Origin: Rhodovarius crocodyli
Lineage (GTDB): Bacteria; Pseudomonadota; Alphaproteobacteria; Acetobacterales; Acetobacteraceae
Reading direction: 5' to 3'
Assembly (NCBI GenBank): GCA_945901085.1
Contig: CAMDJV010000011.1
Coordinates: 1-64,000, forward strand
DNA length: 64,000 nt
The notes below the pieces were generated by a model. That model did no database searches. It was not told the origin of the DNA and worked only from the letters and a program-made list of their open reading frames with translations. Shown here piece by piece: positions 19,013 to 28,651 of the stretch; position 1 is the first letter of the stretch; each line of letters begins with the position of its first letter. Both the position numbers and the translations under genes were made by a program.

Positions 19013-20011
19013 ATGAACTTCCCCGCCTCCTTCCCCGCCACCCGCATGCGGCGCAACCGCCGCGATGCCTGGACCCGCAAATTGGTGGCCGAGAATACCC
19101 TCACCCCGGGCAACCTGATCTGGCCGATCTTCCTCACCTCCGGCGAAAACCAGAAGGTGCCGGTGGAGAGCATGCCAGGCGTCTTTCGCGTCTCGGTGGA
19201 CCGCGCGGCCGAGCATGTGGCCGAGGCGGTGGAGCTGGGCATCCCCGCCGTCGCCCTCTTCCCCTATACCCCGGCCGAACAGCGCGACGAGGAAGGCACC
19301 GGCGCGCTGAACCCCGAAAACCTGATGTGCCGCGCCGCCCGGGCGCTCAAAGCCGCCCATCCCGGCCTCGGCCTGATCGGCGATGTGGCGCTCGATACCT
19401 ATACCAGCCACGGCCATGACGGCGTGCTGCGCGACGATTACGTCCACAACGAGGACACAGTCCATATCCTTTGCCAGCAGGCCAGGCTGATGGCCGAGGC
19501 CGGCGTCGATGTGGTCGCCCCCTCCGACATGATGGATGGGCGCATCGGCTCCATCCGCGAGGCGCTGGATGATGCGGGGCTGATTCACACCCGCATCATG
19601 AGCTATGCCGCCAAATACGCCTCGGGCTTCTACGCGCCCTTCCGCGATGCGGTGGGCAGCAATGCCGCCCTGCGCGGCGACAAGAAAACCTACCAGATGG
19701 ACCCCGCCAATACCGATGAGGCGCTGCGCGAGGTCGCACTCGACGTCGCCGAGGGCGCCGATATGGTCATGGTCAAACCCGGCCTGCCCTATCTGGACAT
19801 TGTCTGGCGGGTGAAGAAGGAATTCGGCCTGCCGACCTATGCCTATCAGGTCAGCGGCGAATATTCGATGATCATGGCAGCGGTGGAGCGCGGCTGGCTG
19901 GATCATGACCGCGCCATGATGGAGGCGCTGATGGCGTTCCGCCGCGCCGGCTGCAACGGTGTGCTGAGCTATTTCGCCCTCAGCGCAGCCCGGTTGCTAA
20001 AGGCGGGCTAA
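19013..20011 (+). CDS. hemB: Porphobilinogen synthase (delta-aminolevulinic acid dehydratase)
   Basis: HemB condenses two 5-aminolevulinate molecules to porphobilinogen in heme and corrin synthesis. The 332-residue protein has the N-terminal arm (TRMRRNRRDAWTRKLV) and the metal-site region DVALDTYTSHGHDG. It also has YAAKYASGFYAPFRDA and the Schiff-base lysine in MVMVKPGLPYLDI (near 255). The metal-site loop lacks the Cys triad of zinc enzymes, which fits the magnesium-type enzymes of alphaproteobacteria. It follows metY by 24 bp, has a GAAAGG ribosome site, and may be cotranscribed with metY. Confidence 0.96.
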   Translation: MNFPASFPATRMRRNRRDAWTRKLVAENTLTPGNLIWPIFLTSGENQKVPVESMPGVFRVSVDRAAEHVAEAVELGIPAVALFPYTPAEQRDEEGTGALNPENLMCRAARALKAAHPGLGLIGDVALDTYTSHGHDGVLRDDYVHNEDTVHILCQQARLMAEAGVDVVAPSDMMDGRIGSIREALDDAGLIHTRIMSYAAKYASGFYAPFRDAVGSNAALRGDKKTYQMDPANTDEALREVALDVAEGADMVMVKPGLPYLDIVWRVKKEFGLPTYAYQVSGEYSMIMAAVERGWLDHDRAMMEALMAFRRAGCNGVLSYFALSAARLLKAG

Positions 20012-20042
20012 CCACCGGTCCGCTCATGTGGCACATCGCGGC

Positions 20043-21221
20043 ATGGAACACTTCGATGTCGTGGTGCTGGGCGCCGGCGCCGCCGGCTTATTCTGCGCCA
20101 TGCGGGCGGGCGGGCGGGGTCGGCGCGTCCTCGTGCTCGACCATGCCGAGGCCCCGGGCAAGAAAATCCTCATCTCCGGCGGTGGGCGCTGCAACTTCAC
20201 CAATCTGCATTGCACGGCGGAGAATTTCATCTCCGCCAACCCGCATTTCGCCAAAAGCGCCCTGGCCGGCTTCCGCCCTGCGGATTTCGTCGCCCTCATC
20301 CGCCGCCACTCCATCGCCTTCCACGAGAAAACCCTGGGGCAATTGTTTTGCGACGGCTCGGCCCGCGACATCCTGGCCATGCTGCTGGCCGAATGCGCCG
20401 CGGCAGGCGTCGAAATCCGCCTGAACCGCGACATCACCGAGATAACCCAAGGCCCCGGCTTTCGCATCGCCACCTCGCGCGAAAACATCGCCTGCGAGAG
20501 CCTGGTCCTGGCCAGCGGCGGCCTCTCCATCCCGAAAATGGGCGCCACTAACCTCGCCCATCGCATCGCCCGGCAATTCGGCCTCAGCCTGGAGGAAACC
20601 CGCCCCGGCCTCGTGCCGCTCACCTTCGGCGCCGATGATCTGGCACTGATGCAACCCCTCGCCGGGGTCTCGCTGCCGGTGGTGGCCAGCGCCGGCAAGC
20701 GGCGCTTTGAGGAGGGCATGCTCTTCACCCATCGCGGCCTCTCCGGCCCCGCAATCCTGCAGATTTCCTCCTATTGGCGGCAAGGCGAGGCCATCGCGCT
20801 TAACCTGCTGCCCGGCCAGGATGGCGCCGCCGCCCTGCTGGCCGCCAAGCGCGAGCGGCCGCGCGCCGAGCCCCGCACCGCACTCGCAACCCTTTTCCCC
20901 GCCCGCCTCGCCCAGGCCCTGGCCGAACGCCATCTGCCCCAAGCCCGCCCGCTGGGCGACATCCCCGACCGCGCCCTGGCGGCACTTGCGGAAATCACCA
21001 AGCATTGGCGCCTCACCCCCATGGGCAGCGAAGGCTATGCCAAGGCCGAGGTCACCCTGGGCGGCATTTCCACCCATGACCTGCATGCCCGCGACTGTCA
21101 GGCCCGCAACACCCCCGGCCTCTTCGCCATTGGCGAGGCGGTGGACGTCACCGGCTGGCTCGGCGGCTATAATTTCCAATGGGCATGGGCCTCGGGCTGG
21201 GCCGCCGGCAGCGCAGCCTAA
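20043..21221 (+). CDS. BaiN/HI0933-family flavoprotein
   Basis: The 392-residue protein begins with an FAD-binding Rossmann motif (VVLGAGAAGLFCAM). It carries APGKKILISGGGRCNFTN, the hallmark of the HI0933/BaiN/RdsA group of NAD(P)/FAD-dependent oxidoreductases. The C-terminal LFAIGEAVDVTGWLGGYNF is also diagnostic. Members reduce diverse substrates, and most have no proven role. ATG 20043 is preferred; a GTG at 20028 is possible. The gene follows hemB closely and ends in a 4-bp convergent overlap with the VTT gene. Confidence 0.88.
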   Translation: MEHFDVVVLGAGAAGLFCAMRAGGRGRRVLVLDHAEAPGKKILISGGGRCNFTNLHCTAENFISANPHFAKSALAGFRPADFVALIRRHSIAFHEKTLGQLFCDGSARDILAMLLAECAAAGVEIRLNRDITEITQGPGFRIATSRENIACESLVLASGGLSIPKMGATNLAHRIARQFGLSLEETRPGLVPLTFGADDLALMQPLAGVSLPVVASAGKRRFEEGMLFTHRGLSGPAILQISSYWRQGEAIALNLLPGQDGAAALLAAKRERPRAEPRTALATLFPARLAQALAERHLPQARPLGDIPDRALAALAEITKHWRLTPMGSEGYAKAEVTLGGISTHDLHARDCQARNTPGLFAIGEAVDVTGWLGGYNFQWAWASGWAAGSAA

Positions 21222-21877
21222 ACCCCCGCCCTCTGCCGCCGCAGCAGCCAAAGCCCCAGCCCCACCGAAACCCCCAGCAGCCCCGCCGCCAACACCATCT
21301 GCCAGGTGCCATCCACCCGCACCCCCTTGCCCAGCAGCGCAAAAATAACCGTCTGCGGCAAATACCCCAGCGCCGAAGCGGCCAAAAACGGCCAAAGCGC
21401 AATGCCGGAAAGCCCCGCCAACAGGTTCAGCGCCAGATTATTGCCCACCGGCAAAAGCCGCAGCGCCAGGGCCGAGGAAAACGGGTTGTGCCGCAGCGTC
21501 TCCACCAGCGGCCGCAGCCGGGGCCCAAAGCGACCATTCAGCCGCCGCTCCGCCCAGGCCCTGCCCACCGCCCGGGCCCAAAGAAACCCCAAGCCGCAAC
21601 CCAGCAATTGCGCCAGCAAAGCCAGCCCCGTTCCCGCCACCGTGCCAAAGGCATAACCGCCCAGAAAGGCAACGCTTTGCCGCGGCACCCCCACCCCGGT
21701 GGCCAAAGCGGCGGCAAGGATGAACACCACCTCACCGCGCAGCCCATCATCGCGGACATAGGCATCCACCCAATCCGTCCCCGGCGCCGCCCCCAGCGCG
21801 CGCAGCAGAAAGCCACCCGCCACCAGCCCGGCCGCCAGCACGGCCAGCTTGGCGAGGCTCCGGGCGGTGGCGTTCAC
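21218..21877 (-). CDS. TVP38/TMEM64 (VTT-domain) membrane protein
   Basis: The 219-residue polytopic protein has a VTT/SNARE-associated domain: GVPRQSVAFLGGYAFGTVAG followed by a long hydrophobic stretch, then ALRLLPVGNNLALNLLAGL and a last transmembrane helix. VTT/DedA-type proteins are linked to lipid scrambling and membrane homeostasis. The start overlaps the stop of the upstream glycosyltransferase gene by four bases, so the two are probably cotranscribed and may both act on polyprenyl or phospholipid substrates; that link is inference. Confidence 0.85.
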   Translation of the reverse strand: MNATARSLAKLAVLAAGLVAGGFLLRALGAAPGTDWVDAYVRDDGLRGEVVFILAAALATGVGVPRQSVAFLGGYAFGTVAGTGLALLAQLLGCGLGFLWARAVGRAWAERRLNGRFGPRLRPLVETLRHNPFSSALALRLLPVGNNLALNLLAGLSGIALWPFLAASALGYLPQTVIFALLGKGVRVDGTWQMVLAAGLLGVSVGLGLWLLRRQRAGV

Positions 21878-22587
21878 TCCACCACCGGGCGTTTCCAGCG
21901 CCGCTGCAGCCAGGCCACCCCCACAAGATCCAGAAAAGCCACCATCAGCCGGTCAATCGTACCGTAATTGGAAACCCCACGGGTGCGGGGGCGATGATTC
22001 ACCGGCTCGCTCACCACCTCGCCCCCCTGGCGCAGCACCAGCGCCGGAAGATAGCGGTGCATATGGTCAAAATGCGGCAATTCCAAAAACAGCGCGCGGG
22101 GAAACACCTTCAGCCCGCAGCCGGTATCCGGCGTGGCATCGCGCAGCAGCCAGGCGCGAAAGCGGTTGGCGTAGCGGCTGGTGATGCGCTTGGTCAGCGT
22201 GTCGCGCCGCGTCACCCGATGCCCCGCCACCAGCAGATTGCCACCATGCGCCAAAGCCCGCTCCAGCATGCGCGGAATATCGGCAGGGTCATTCTGGCCA
22301 TCGCCATCCAGCGTGGCGATCCAGGCGCCACGCGCGGCCTTCACGCCGGTCACCACGGCCGCAGATTGGCCGCAGCTGAAGCGGTGGCGCAGCCCGCGCA
22401 CCCCCGCCGCGACCAATTCGGCCGGCGTCGCATCGCTGCTGCCATCATCCACATAGATGATCTCATGCGCATAAGCGGCCAAAGCGGCACGAATTTCCGC
22501 CACCAGCGGCGCGATATTGGGTGCCTCATTGCGCACCGGCACCACCACGCTGAGCAGCGGCGTGGTCAGGGATGGGTCATGGCTCAT
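21874..22587 (-). CDS. Family 2 glycosyltransferase (dolichol-phosphate mannosyltransferase-like)
   Basis: The 237-residue soluble protein has the GT2 nucleotide-binding motif YVDDGSSD near residue 50 and the metal-binding DGDGQNDPADI near 95-105. The pattern matches DPM1/ArnC-like transferases that charge a polyprenyl phosphate with a sugar. It lacks the C-terminal transmembrane pair of ArnC, so it probably associates with the membrane through other contacts. It is the first gene of a two-gene unit with the VTT protein. The donor and acceptor cannot be read from the sequence. Confidence 0.87.
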   Translation of the reverse strand: MSHDPSLTTPLLSVVVPVRNEAPNIAPLVAEIRAALAAYAHEIIYVDDGSSDATPAELVAAGVRGLRHRFSCGQSAAVVTGVKAARGAWIATLDGDGQNDPADIPRMLERALAHGGNLLVAGHRVTRRDTLTKRITSRYANRFRAWLLRDATPDTGCGLKVFPRALFLELPHFDHMHRYLPALVLRQGGEVVSEPVNHRPRTRGVSNYGTIDRLMVAFLDLVGVAWLQRRWKRPVVE

Positions 22588-22697
22588 GTTTTGCGGCGGT
22601 AGCAGCCCCCAGGCCGCGCCACAATAAGCCCGCCCGGCGGGGGACAGATTTCATCGTGACACCTACGAAAACCGCGAAGTGACACTATAGTGCACGT

Positions 22698-23774
22698 ATG
22701 CCGTTCGATACGATCAACACCAACCTCACCCCGCATGATCTGGGCAGCCGCCCCCACAGCAGGGCCGTGGCCATATGGCTGCTGGTGGTGGCGGGCATGA
22801 TCTGGGTCATGGTGGCCCTAGGCGGGGCCACCCGCCTCACCGGCTCTGGCCTGTCGATCATGGAATGGGCGCCGCTGATGGGAAGCCTCCCCCCGCTCTC
22901 ACAGGCGGAATGGAACCGGCTTTATGATCTCTACCGCGCCATCCCGCAGTACCAATTGGTCAATGCCGGTTTCGGGCTCGAGGGTTTCAAGCAGATCTTC
23001 TGGCTCGAATGGGGCCATCGGTTCTGGGGCCGGCTGATCGGCCTAGCCTATCTCGTACCCTTCCTGTGGTTCTGGGCGCGCGGCGCCATCAGCCGCGCCA
23101 TGCTGCCACGCTTCCTGCTGCTCTTCGTGCTGGGCGGCATGCAAGGTGCCATTGGCTGGTTCATGGTCGCCTCGGGCTTTGAGGCGGGGCGCACCGCCGT
23201 CTCGCCCTATCGGCTGGTGGTGCATCTCTCCATGGCCTTTTTGCTGTTCGGCGCCATTCTCTGGACGGCGCTGGGCCTATTGCAGCCCAACCCCGCCGCC
23301 TTGCCCGCCAAAGCGGCGCCGGTGCGGCGGCAAGTGCAGGTCGCCTTCGGCCTGGCACTCGCCACCATGCTGGCCGGCGGCTTTGTCGCCGGCATCCGCG
23401 CGGGCTTCGCCTACAACACCTGGCCGCTGATGGATGGGCAACTCATCCCCTCAGGCTATCTCGACCTCACACCCTGGTGGGCCAACCTCACCGGCAATAT
23501 CGCCGCCGTGCAGTTCAACCATCGGCTGCTGGCCAGCCTGGCGGCTCTGGCCGCGCTGGGCGCCGTGGTCGCAGCCTGGCGGCATTTGCCCCAAGGCACG
23601 GCGCGTAGCCGGGTGCTGCACATGGGTGCGGCGGTGCTGCTGCAATACGGGCTGGGCATCATCACCCTGCTGCATGTCGTGCCCTGGTCGCTGGGCACGC
23701 TGCATCAGGCAGTGGCCGTGCTGGTGCTGACCACGGGGCTGGTTGCGCTGCACGGGCTGCGGGCCCCACAATGA
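22698..23774 (+). CDS. ctaA: Heme A synthase (COX15/CtaA)
   Basis: CtaA oxidises the C8 methyl of heme O to make heme A for aa3-type oxidases. The 358-residue protein has eight predicted transmembrane segments. The heme-binding histidines are in LEWGHRFWGRLIGL, VVHLSMAF, QFNHRLLASL and LHQAVAVL. The motif GGATRLTGSGLSIMEW is diagnostic of the alphaproteobacterial/mitochondrial type. ATG 22698 gives the normal N-terminus. The 110-bp divergent spacer contains GTGACAC twice (near 22656 and 22679). No ctaB or oxidase genes lie nearby, and a PAS gene follows after 13 bp. Confidence 0.95.
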   Translation: MPFDTINTNLTPHDLGSRPHSRAVAIWLLVVAGMIWVMVALGGATRLTGSGLSIMEWAPLMGSLPPLSQAEWNRLYDLYRAIPQYQLVNAGFGLEGFKQIFWLEWGHRFWGRLIGLAYLVPFLWFWARGAISRAMLPRFLLLFVLGGMQGAIGWFMVASGFEAGRTAVSPYRLVVHLSMAFLLFGAILWTALGLLQPNPAALPAKAAPVRRQVQVAFGLALATMLAGGFVAGIRAGFAYNTWPLMDGQLIPSGYLDLTPWWANLTGNIAAVQFNHRLLASLAALAALGAVVAAWRHLPQGTARSRVLHMGAAVLLQYGLGIITLLHVVPWSLGTLHQAVAVLVLTTGLVALHGLRAPQ

Positions 23775-23787
23775 GGAGGATGGCCGC

Positions 23788-26205
23788 ATGAGCGATTGGG
23801 CCGGAAGCCCCGCAAGATTGGCCCTGCAAGCAATGACCTCAGCCATTATTGTCTATGACGCCCAGCACCGGCTGGTGATGGTCAATCAACGCATGCTGGA
23901 CCTCGCCGGGGTTGATCAGCGCTGGCTTGCCCCCAATACGCCCCTCAGCGATGTGCTGGTGCTCTTCATGATGCGCGGCCTGTTTGGCGAGGGCGACCCC
24001 GCCGCCCAATTGGCGGAATTCAAACGGCTCGACCGCAGCAAGCCATCACGGCGGATGCTGCGCCTCGCCGATGGCACCACCCTCGAAGCGCGGGTGCAAC
24101 CCATGGCCGATGGCGGCTTCATCGAGTGCTTCACCGATGTCACCGCCTTCACCGGCCCGCTGGAAACATCGCGCCAGGATGTGCGTCTGCTGGAAGAGGT
24201 GTTCAACCAGCTCAGCCTCGGTGTGGCGGTCTTCAAACAGGATGAGTTGCTGCTCTACAACCCGGCCTATCCACGGCTGACCGGCCTGCCCGCAAATCAG
24301 GCACGCACTGGCCTCACCGCCACCCAACTGAACGACATGCAGGCCGCCCGGGGCGAGTTCACCCCAGAGCAAAGGGAGGAATGGGAGGTCCACCGCGCTT
24401 CGCGTGATCCCGGCAAGCGCTCAAGCATGGAGCGCCGGCGGCCCAATGGCACCGCGCTGCGGCTGGAAACCTACCCGCTGGCTGATGAAACCACGCTCTA
24501 CGAGTTCAGCGACGTCACCGCCGAGCGCCGGGCGCAGGAGGAGGCGCAGCGCCGCGCCCTGCTGCTCGATATCGTGCTGGCCGCGTTGCCCATCGGCATC
24601 GCCGTCTATGGGCCAGACCAGCGGGTGCGGCTGGTCAATGTCGCCTTCAACAACATCTACCCCGGCCATCATCTCAACATCGGCGACGAACTCGAAACCG
24701 AACTGCGCGCCCGCGCCCTGGCCGACATATTCGGCCCTGGCGACCCAGAGATGCACGTTCGCAAGCTCCTGACCCAAGTGGCCAGGCCCGAAGCCGCACT
24801 GCGCCGCCGGCCGGATGGGCGCCTGGTCAGCTTGCGCGGTGAGCCGCTGCCCGATGGCGGCCGGGTCATCGTGGTCTCTGACGTCACAGCCCTGCATGAT
24901 GCCGAGGCCCGCGCCCGCGCCCAGGCGGATACGCTGCGCAGCATGCTGGAGGGCATGCGCCACGGCATCGCACTATTCGACAGCCAGGGCCGGGTGGTGG
25001 CAGCCAATGCGCTGGCGGCAGCGTTTTGCGGCCTGCCAGCCGATGTCATGGTCCCTGGCGCCATGCTGGCCGATCTGTCGCGTGCCCAACGCGCCGCCGG
25101 CGAATTCGACAACACCGCACAAAGGCTCGGTTTCATCACCACGGCCAAGCTGGCTGAAGCGCCGCTCAACTATACCCGCACCCGCCCAGATGGCAGCATC
25201 ATCGAGGTGCGAACCGATATGATGCCCGATGGTGGCTTTGTGCGCACCTATAGCGACATCACGGAATTGCGCCGCGCCAAGGACCAGCTCTCCGCCATGC
25301 TGGAAGGCATGCGCCACGGCATCGCGCTATTCGATAGCCAGGACCGGTTGGTGGCTGCCAATGCATTGGCGGCACAGATGTGCGGCCTGCCCGCCGATAT
25401 CGTGCTCCCTGGTGCCGCGCTGGCCGATATGGCGCGCACGCAAACCGCCACAGGCGAATATGACGCCGCCACGCAGGCGCTCGAATTCGTCGTCAGTGCC
25501 CGGCTGGCCGAGGCACCGCCCCGCTATATCCGCAACCGCCCCGATGGCAGCGTCATCGAGGTGCGCACCAACCAGTTGCCCGATGGCGGCTTTGTACGCA
25601 CCTACAGCGACATCACGGAATTGCGCCGCGCCCAGGAGCGGCTCTCCACCATGCTGGAGGGCATGCGCCATGGCATCGTGCTTTTCGATGCGCAGCACCG
25701 GCTGGCAGCCACCAACGGCGCCATCCGCCATATGCTCGACATGCCCGACAGCCTCCTGCAGCCCGGCATCCCCTATGCCGAGATCGTGGACCGGATGCGA
25801 GAACTGGGTCTGATCGGCTCCCATCCGGGCAGCGTGGATGCGGTGATGGAAAAACTGACCGGTGATTTGCGCCAGCCCGCGCGCTACACCTCTACCAGGC
25901 GCGATGGCCGGGTGCTGGAGGCGGTGCGCGACCCCCTGCCCGATGGTGGCTTCATCCTCACCTATGTCGACATCTCCGGCAGCCAGCCGACGCAGGACGC
26001 GGCCCAGGCCGCTATCAACCCGGCGCTGCAGGCTCCGCTCAGCACCATCATCGGCCTGGCCCAGGCACTGCAGCCCGATGCCCCGGCGCAGGCGGATCAA
26101 CTGCAATCCATCCGCGATGCCGGTGAGCAATTGCTCGCGGTGATCGATGAAATGCTCCAAGCTGCCCGCGCCGGGCAGGGCGTATCATCACACCAGGCCG
26201 GCTGA
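23788..26205 (+). CDS. Six-PAS-domain protein with degenerate HisKA-like C-terminus
   Basis: The 805-residue protein consists of six PAS modules of the PAS_7 type. Their starts are near ALQAMTSAIIVYDAQHRL, NQLSLGVAVFKQDELL, LAALPIGIAVYGPDQR, and three closely similar LEGMRHGIALFDSQ repeats. The last 70 residues resemble a histidine-kinase dimerisation domain (NPALQAPLSTIIGLAQAL, then AGEQLLAVIDEMLQAARAG). The phospho-acceptor position of the usual SHELRTPL motif is not His, and no ATPase domain follows. It therefore cannot act as a normal kinase. GAGGA upstream selects ATG 23788, 13 bp after ctaA, so it is probably cotranscribed with heme A synthase. Ligand and partner are unknown. Confidence 0.85.
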   Translation: MSDWAGSPARLALQAMTSAIIVYDAQHRLVMVNQRMLDLAGVDQRWLAPNTPLSDVLVLFMMRGLFGEGDPAAQLAEFKRLDRSKPSRRMLRLADGTTLEARVQPMADGGFIECFTDVTAFTGPLETSRQDVRLLEEVFNQLSLGVAVFKQDELLLYNPAYPRLTGLPANQARTGLTATQLNDMQAARGEFTPEQREEWEVHRASRDPGKRSSMERRRPNGTALRLETYPLADETTLYEFSDVTAERRAQEEAQRRALLLDIVLAALPIGIAVYGPDQRVRLVNVAFNNIYPGHHLNIGDELETELRARALADIFGPGDPEMHVRKLLTQVARPEAALRRRPDGRLVSLRGEPLPDGGRVIVVSDVTALHDAEARARAQADTLRSMLEGMRHGIALFDSQGRVVAANALAAAFCGLPADVMVPGAMLADLSRAQRAAGEFDNTAQRLGFITTAKLAEAPLNYTRTRPDGSIIEVRTDMMPDGGFVRTYSDITELRRAKDQLSAMLEGMRHGIALFDSQDRLVAANALAAQMCGLPADIVLPGAALADMARTQTATGEYDAATQALEFVVSARLAEAPPRYIRNRPDGSVIEVRTNQLPDGGFVRTYSDITELRRAQERLSTMLEGMRHGIVLFDAQHRLAATNGAIRHMLDMPDSLLQPGIPYAEIVDRMRELGLIGSHPGSVDAVMEKLTGDLRQPARYTSTRRDGRVLEAVRDPLPDGGFILTYVDISGSQPTQDAAQAAINPALQAPLSTIIGLAQALQPDAPAQADQLQSIRDAGEQLLAVIDEMLQAARAGQGVSSHQAG

Positions 26206-26238
26206 TACCGCCCACACTCGGCATAGAAAGCCTTACTC

Positions 26239-27669
26239 ATGACCGACGCCCTTGCCGTGACCGATGGCCTGTTCTTCCGTGAAATGGACCAGGCCAGCGC
26301 CGCCCGCCGCCTGGCCGATGCCATGGCTGGCTGCGATGATGGCGAGCTTTTCCTCGAATACCGCGAAAGCGAGGCCATCAGCCTCGATGACCAGCGCATC
26401 CGCTCGGCCAGTTTTGACACCAATCGTGGTTTTGGCCTGCGCGCGGTGGCAGGGGAGGCCGCGGGCTTTGCCCATGCCGGCGAGATTTCCGAACCCGCCC
26501 TGGCCCGCGCCGCCTCCGCCCTCGGCGCGGTGCGCGCCGGCCATGCCGGGGTTTGGGCCGCAGCGCCCCAGCCCACCAATCGGCGGCTGTACAGCGATGC
26601 CAACCCGCTGCTGGAAATGGGTTTTGCCGAAAAAACCGCGCTGCTGATGGCACTCGATGCCTATGCAAGGGCGAAGGATAGCCGGGTGGTGCAGGTCTCG
26701 GCCTCGATCACCGGCGAATGGCAGGCGGTGCAGATCATGCGCGCCGATGGCGTGCGGGTGGCCGATCTGCGGCCGCTGGTGCGGCTGAATGTCCAGGTGG
26801 TGGTGGAGCAGGATGGCAGGCGTGAATCAGGCGGCCATGGCCTGGGCGGGCGCTTTGGCTATGAACGGGTGCTTTCAGACCAAAGCTGGCAGGCGGCGGT
26901 GGATGAGGCGCTGCGCCAGGCGCTGCTGAACCTCGAAGCCGTCCCCGCCCCGGCCGGCGAAATGGAGGTGGTGCTCGGCCCAGGCTGGCCCGGCATCCTG
27001 CTGCATGAAGCCATCGGCCACGGGCTGGAGGGCGATTTCAATCGCAAAAAAACCAGCGCCTTCTCAGGACTGCTCGGCCAGCGCATCGCCGCCCCCGGCG
27101 TGACCGTGGTCGATGACGGCACCATCGCCGACCGCCGCGGCTCCATCTCGGTCGATGATGAGGGCACCCCCTCCGGCCGCACGGTGATGATCGAGGATGG
27201 CATCCTCGTCGGCTTCATCCAGGACCGGCAAAATGCCCGGCTGATGGGCGTCGCCCCCACCGGCAATGGCCGCCGCCAATCCCACGCCCATGCGCCGATG
27301 CCGCGAATGACCAACACCATCATGCTCGGCGGCGCCCACCCGCCCGAGGAAATTCTCCGCTCGGTGAAACGCGGCCTTTACGCGGTGAATTTCGGCGGCG
27401 GCCAGGTGGATATCACCAGCGGCAAATTCGTCTTCTCCGCCGCCGAGGCCTATATGATCGAAAACGGCAGGATCGGCGCGCCGGTCAAGGGCGCAACCCT
27501 GATAGGCAATGGCCCCGATGCGCTGACCAAAGTCTCCATGGTGGGCAATGACAGCGCGATGGACCCAGGCATCGGCACCTGCGGCAAAAACGGCCAGGGC
27601 GTGCCCGTGGGCGTGGGCCAACCCACACTCAAAATGCTGGGCCTGACCGTGGGCGGCACCGCGCTGTGA
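26239..27669 (+). CDS. tldD: TldD metalloprotease subunit
   Basis: TldD with its partner TldE (PmbA) forms a zinc protease that degrades unfolded peptides and processes some modified peptides. The 476-residue protein contains HEAIGHGLEGDF, the TldD HExxxH site (His near 256 and 261), and the conserved C-terminal GTCGKNGQGVPVGVGQP. Its length is normal. The start lies 33 bp after the PAS gene. The tldE/pmbA partner is not in this window. A family A repeat directly follows the gene. Confidence 0.95.
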   Translation: MTDALAVTDGLFFREMDQASAARRLADAMAGCDDGELFLEYRESEAISLDDQRIRSASFDTNRGFGLRAVAGEAAGFAHAGEISEPALARAASALGAVRAGHAGVWAAAPQPTNRRLYSDANPLLEMGFAEKTALLMALDAYARAKDSRVVQVSASITGEWQAVQIMRADGVRVADLRPLVRLNVQVVVEQDGRRESGGHGLGGRFGYERVLSDQSWQAAVDEALRQALLNLEAVPAPAGEMEVVLGPGWPGILLHEAIGHGLEGDFNRKKTSAFSGLLGQRIAAPGVTVVDDGTIADRRGSISVDDEGTPSGRTVMIEDGILVGFIQDRQNARLMGVAPTGNGRRQSHAHAPMPRMTNTIMLGGAHPPEEILRSVKRGLYAVNFGGGQVDITSGKFVFSAAEAYMIENGRIGAPVKGATLIGNGPDALTKVSMVGNDSAMDPGIGTCGKNGQGVPVGVGQPTLKMLGLTVGGTAL

Positions 27670-27673
27670 TGCT

Positions 27674-27773
27674 TAGAGCCATTTCACCGGAAGCGAAGAC
27701 GGTGAAACGGCTCTAGTTCCTGTTGTAACGCATTTTCCGAATCGCCTTGCTAAGCCGCAAGGCTTGAAAATGC
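27674..27773. repeat. Dispersed palindromic repeat, family A copy 1
   Basis: Two successive hairpins: TAGAGCC.TTTCACC pairs with GGTGAAACGGCTCTA (27674-27715). The second (27730-27773) has outer arms GCATTTTC/GAAAATGC and an inner stem GCCTTGC/GCAAGGC. It fills the gap between convergent tldD and the Usp gene and touches the Usp stop codon. A nearly identical two-hairpin copy lies at 42581-42680, also just 3' of a minus-strand gene. Confidence 0.85.
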
Positions 27774-28589
27774 TCAATGGCTGAACAGCACCGGCACCGT
27801 CATCTGCTGCAACAGCCCCCGCGTCACCCCGCCCAGCACCATCTCCCGCAGCCGTGAATGGCCATAGCCGCCGACCACGATGAGATCAGCCCCCCGATCC
27901 GCCGCGGCATTGAGCAGCAGGTCAGTGGGGTCAGCCTCAGCATCGCTGCTGCGCGTGAGTGAAACCACCACGCCATGCCGGGCGAGATGGGCAGCAATAT
28001 CGCCCCCAGGCATGGCATCAGCCCCGGCCGAATCAGCGGTGAGCACCGTGACACTCTCCGCCTTTTGCAGCAGGGGCATGGCATCATGCACCGCGCGCGC
28101 CGCCTCGCGGCTGTCATTCCAGCCCACCAGAATATGCTGGCCTGGAGTTTTATGCTCGCCCAACCGCGGCACCACCAGCACCGGGCGGCCGGAGCGAAAC
28201 AGCATCTCCTCCACCAAGCGGTCATCGCCATCGGGCTGCCCCAGCACGATCAAATCCGACAGCCGCGCCTCCGTCGGCGCCCGGTCCCAGGCCGAGGCCT
28301 CAATATAGCGCCATTCCCCCAGCACATTCTCCAACCGCAACCGCTCATTGAAGCCCGCCGCCATCACAAACGCCTCGGCGCGGGCCTTGAGCATGAGTTC
28401 CTCCAGCAGATCAGCCACCATCAGCCCCGCCGTGGGGTCGGCATACATCATCACCGGTGAAAGCGGGTCAGCGCAGCGCAGCCCTATCACCCGCGCATCA
28501 TGCCGCGCCGCCAGGCCGCAGGTGAAGGCGAGCAGCGCCGCATTGCGTGGCGTGGCGTCGATCATGATGAGGATGTCGCGGATATCCAT
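27774..28589 (-). CDS. Tandem-domain universal stress protein (UspA family)
   Basis: The 271-residue protein is two Usp folds in tandem. The second half has the nucleotide-binding pattern VVGGYGHSRLREMVLGGVT. The first half is divergent and lacks a clear P-loop-like Gly pattern. Such proteins bind ATP and help survival under starvation or oxidative stress. ATG 28589 begins the conserved MDIRDILIMID. It stands as a single gene, closed downstream by the family A repeat hairpins. Confidence 0.9.
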   Translation of the reverse strand: MDIRDILIMIDATPRNAALLAFTCGLAARHDARVIGLRCADPLSPVMMYADPTAGLMVADLLEELMLKARAEAFVMAAGFNERLRLENVLGEWRYIEASAWDRAPTEARLSDLIVLGQPDGDDRLVEEMLFRSGRPVLVVPRLGEHKTPGQHILVGWNDSREAARAVHDAMPLLQKAESVTVLTADSAGADAMPGGDIAAHLARHGVVVSLTRSSDAEADPTDLLLNAAADRGADLIVVGGYGHSRLREMVLGGVTRGLLQQMTVPVLFSH

Positions 28590-28651
28590 GGTCGTCTCCC
28601 ATTTTGTAGGAGCATGGGACCACCCGGCGCGCCGCCTGTCCTTGCGCTAAG

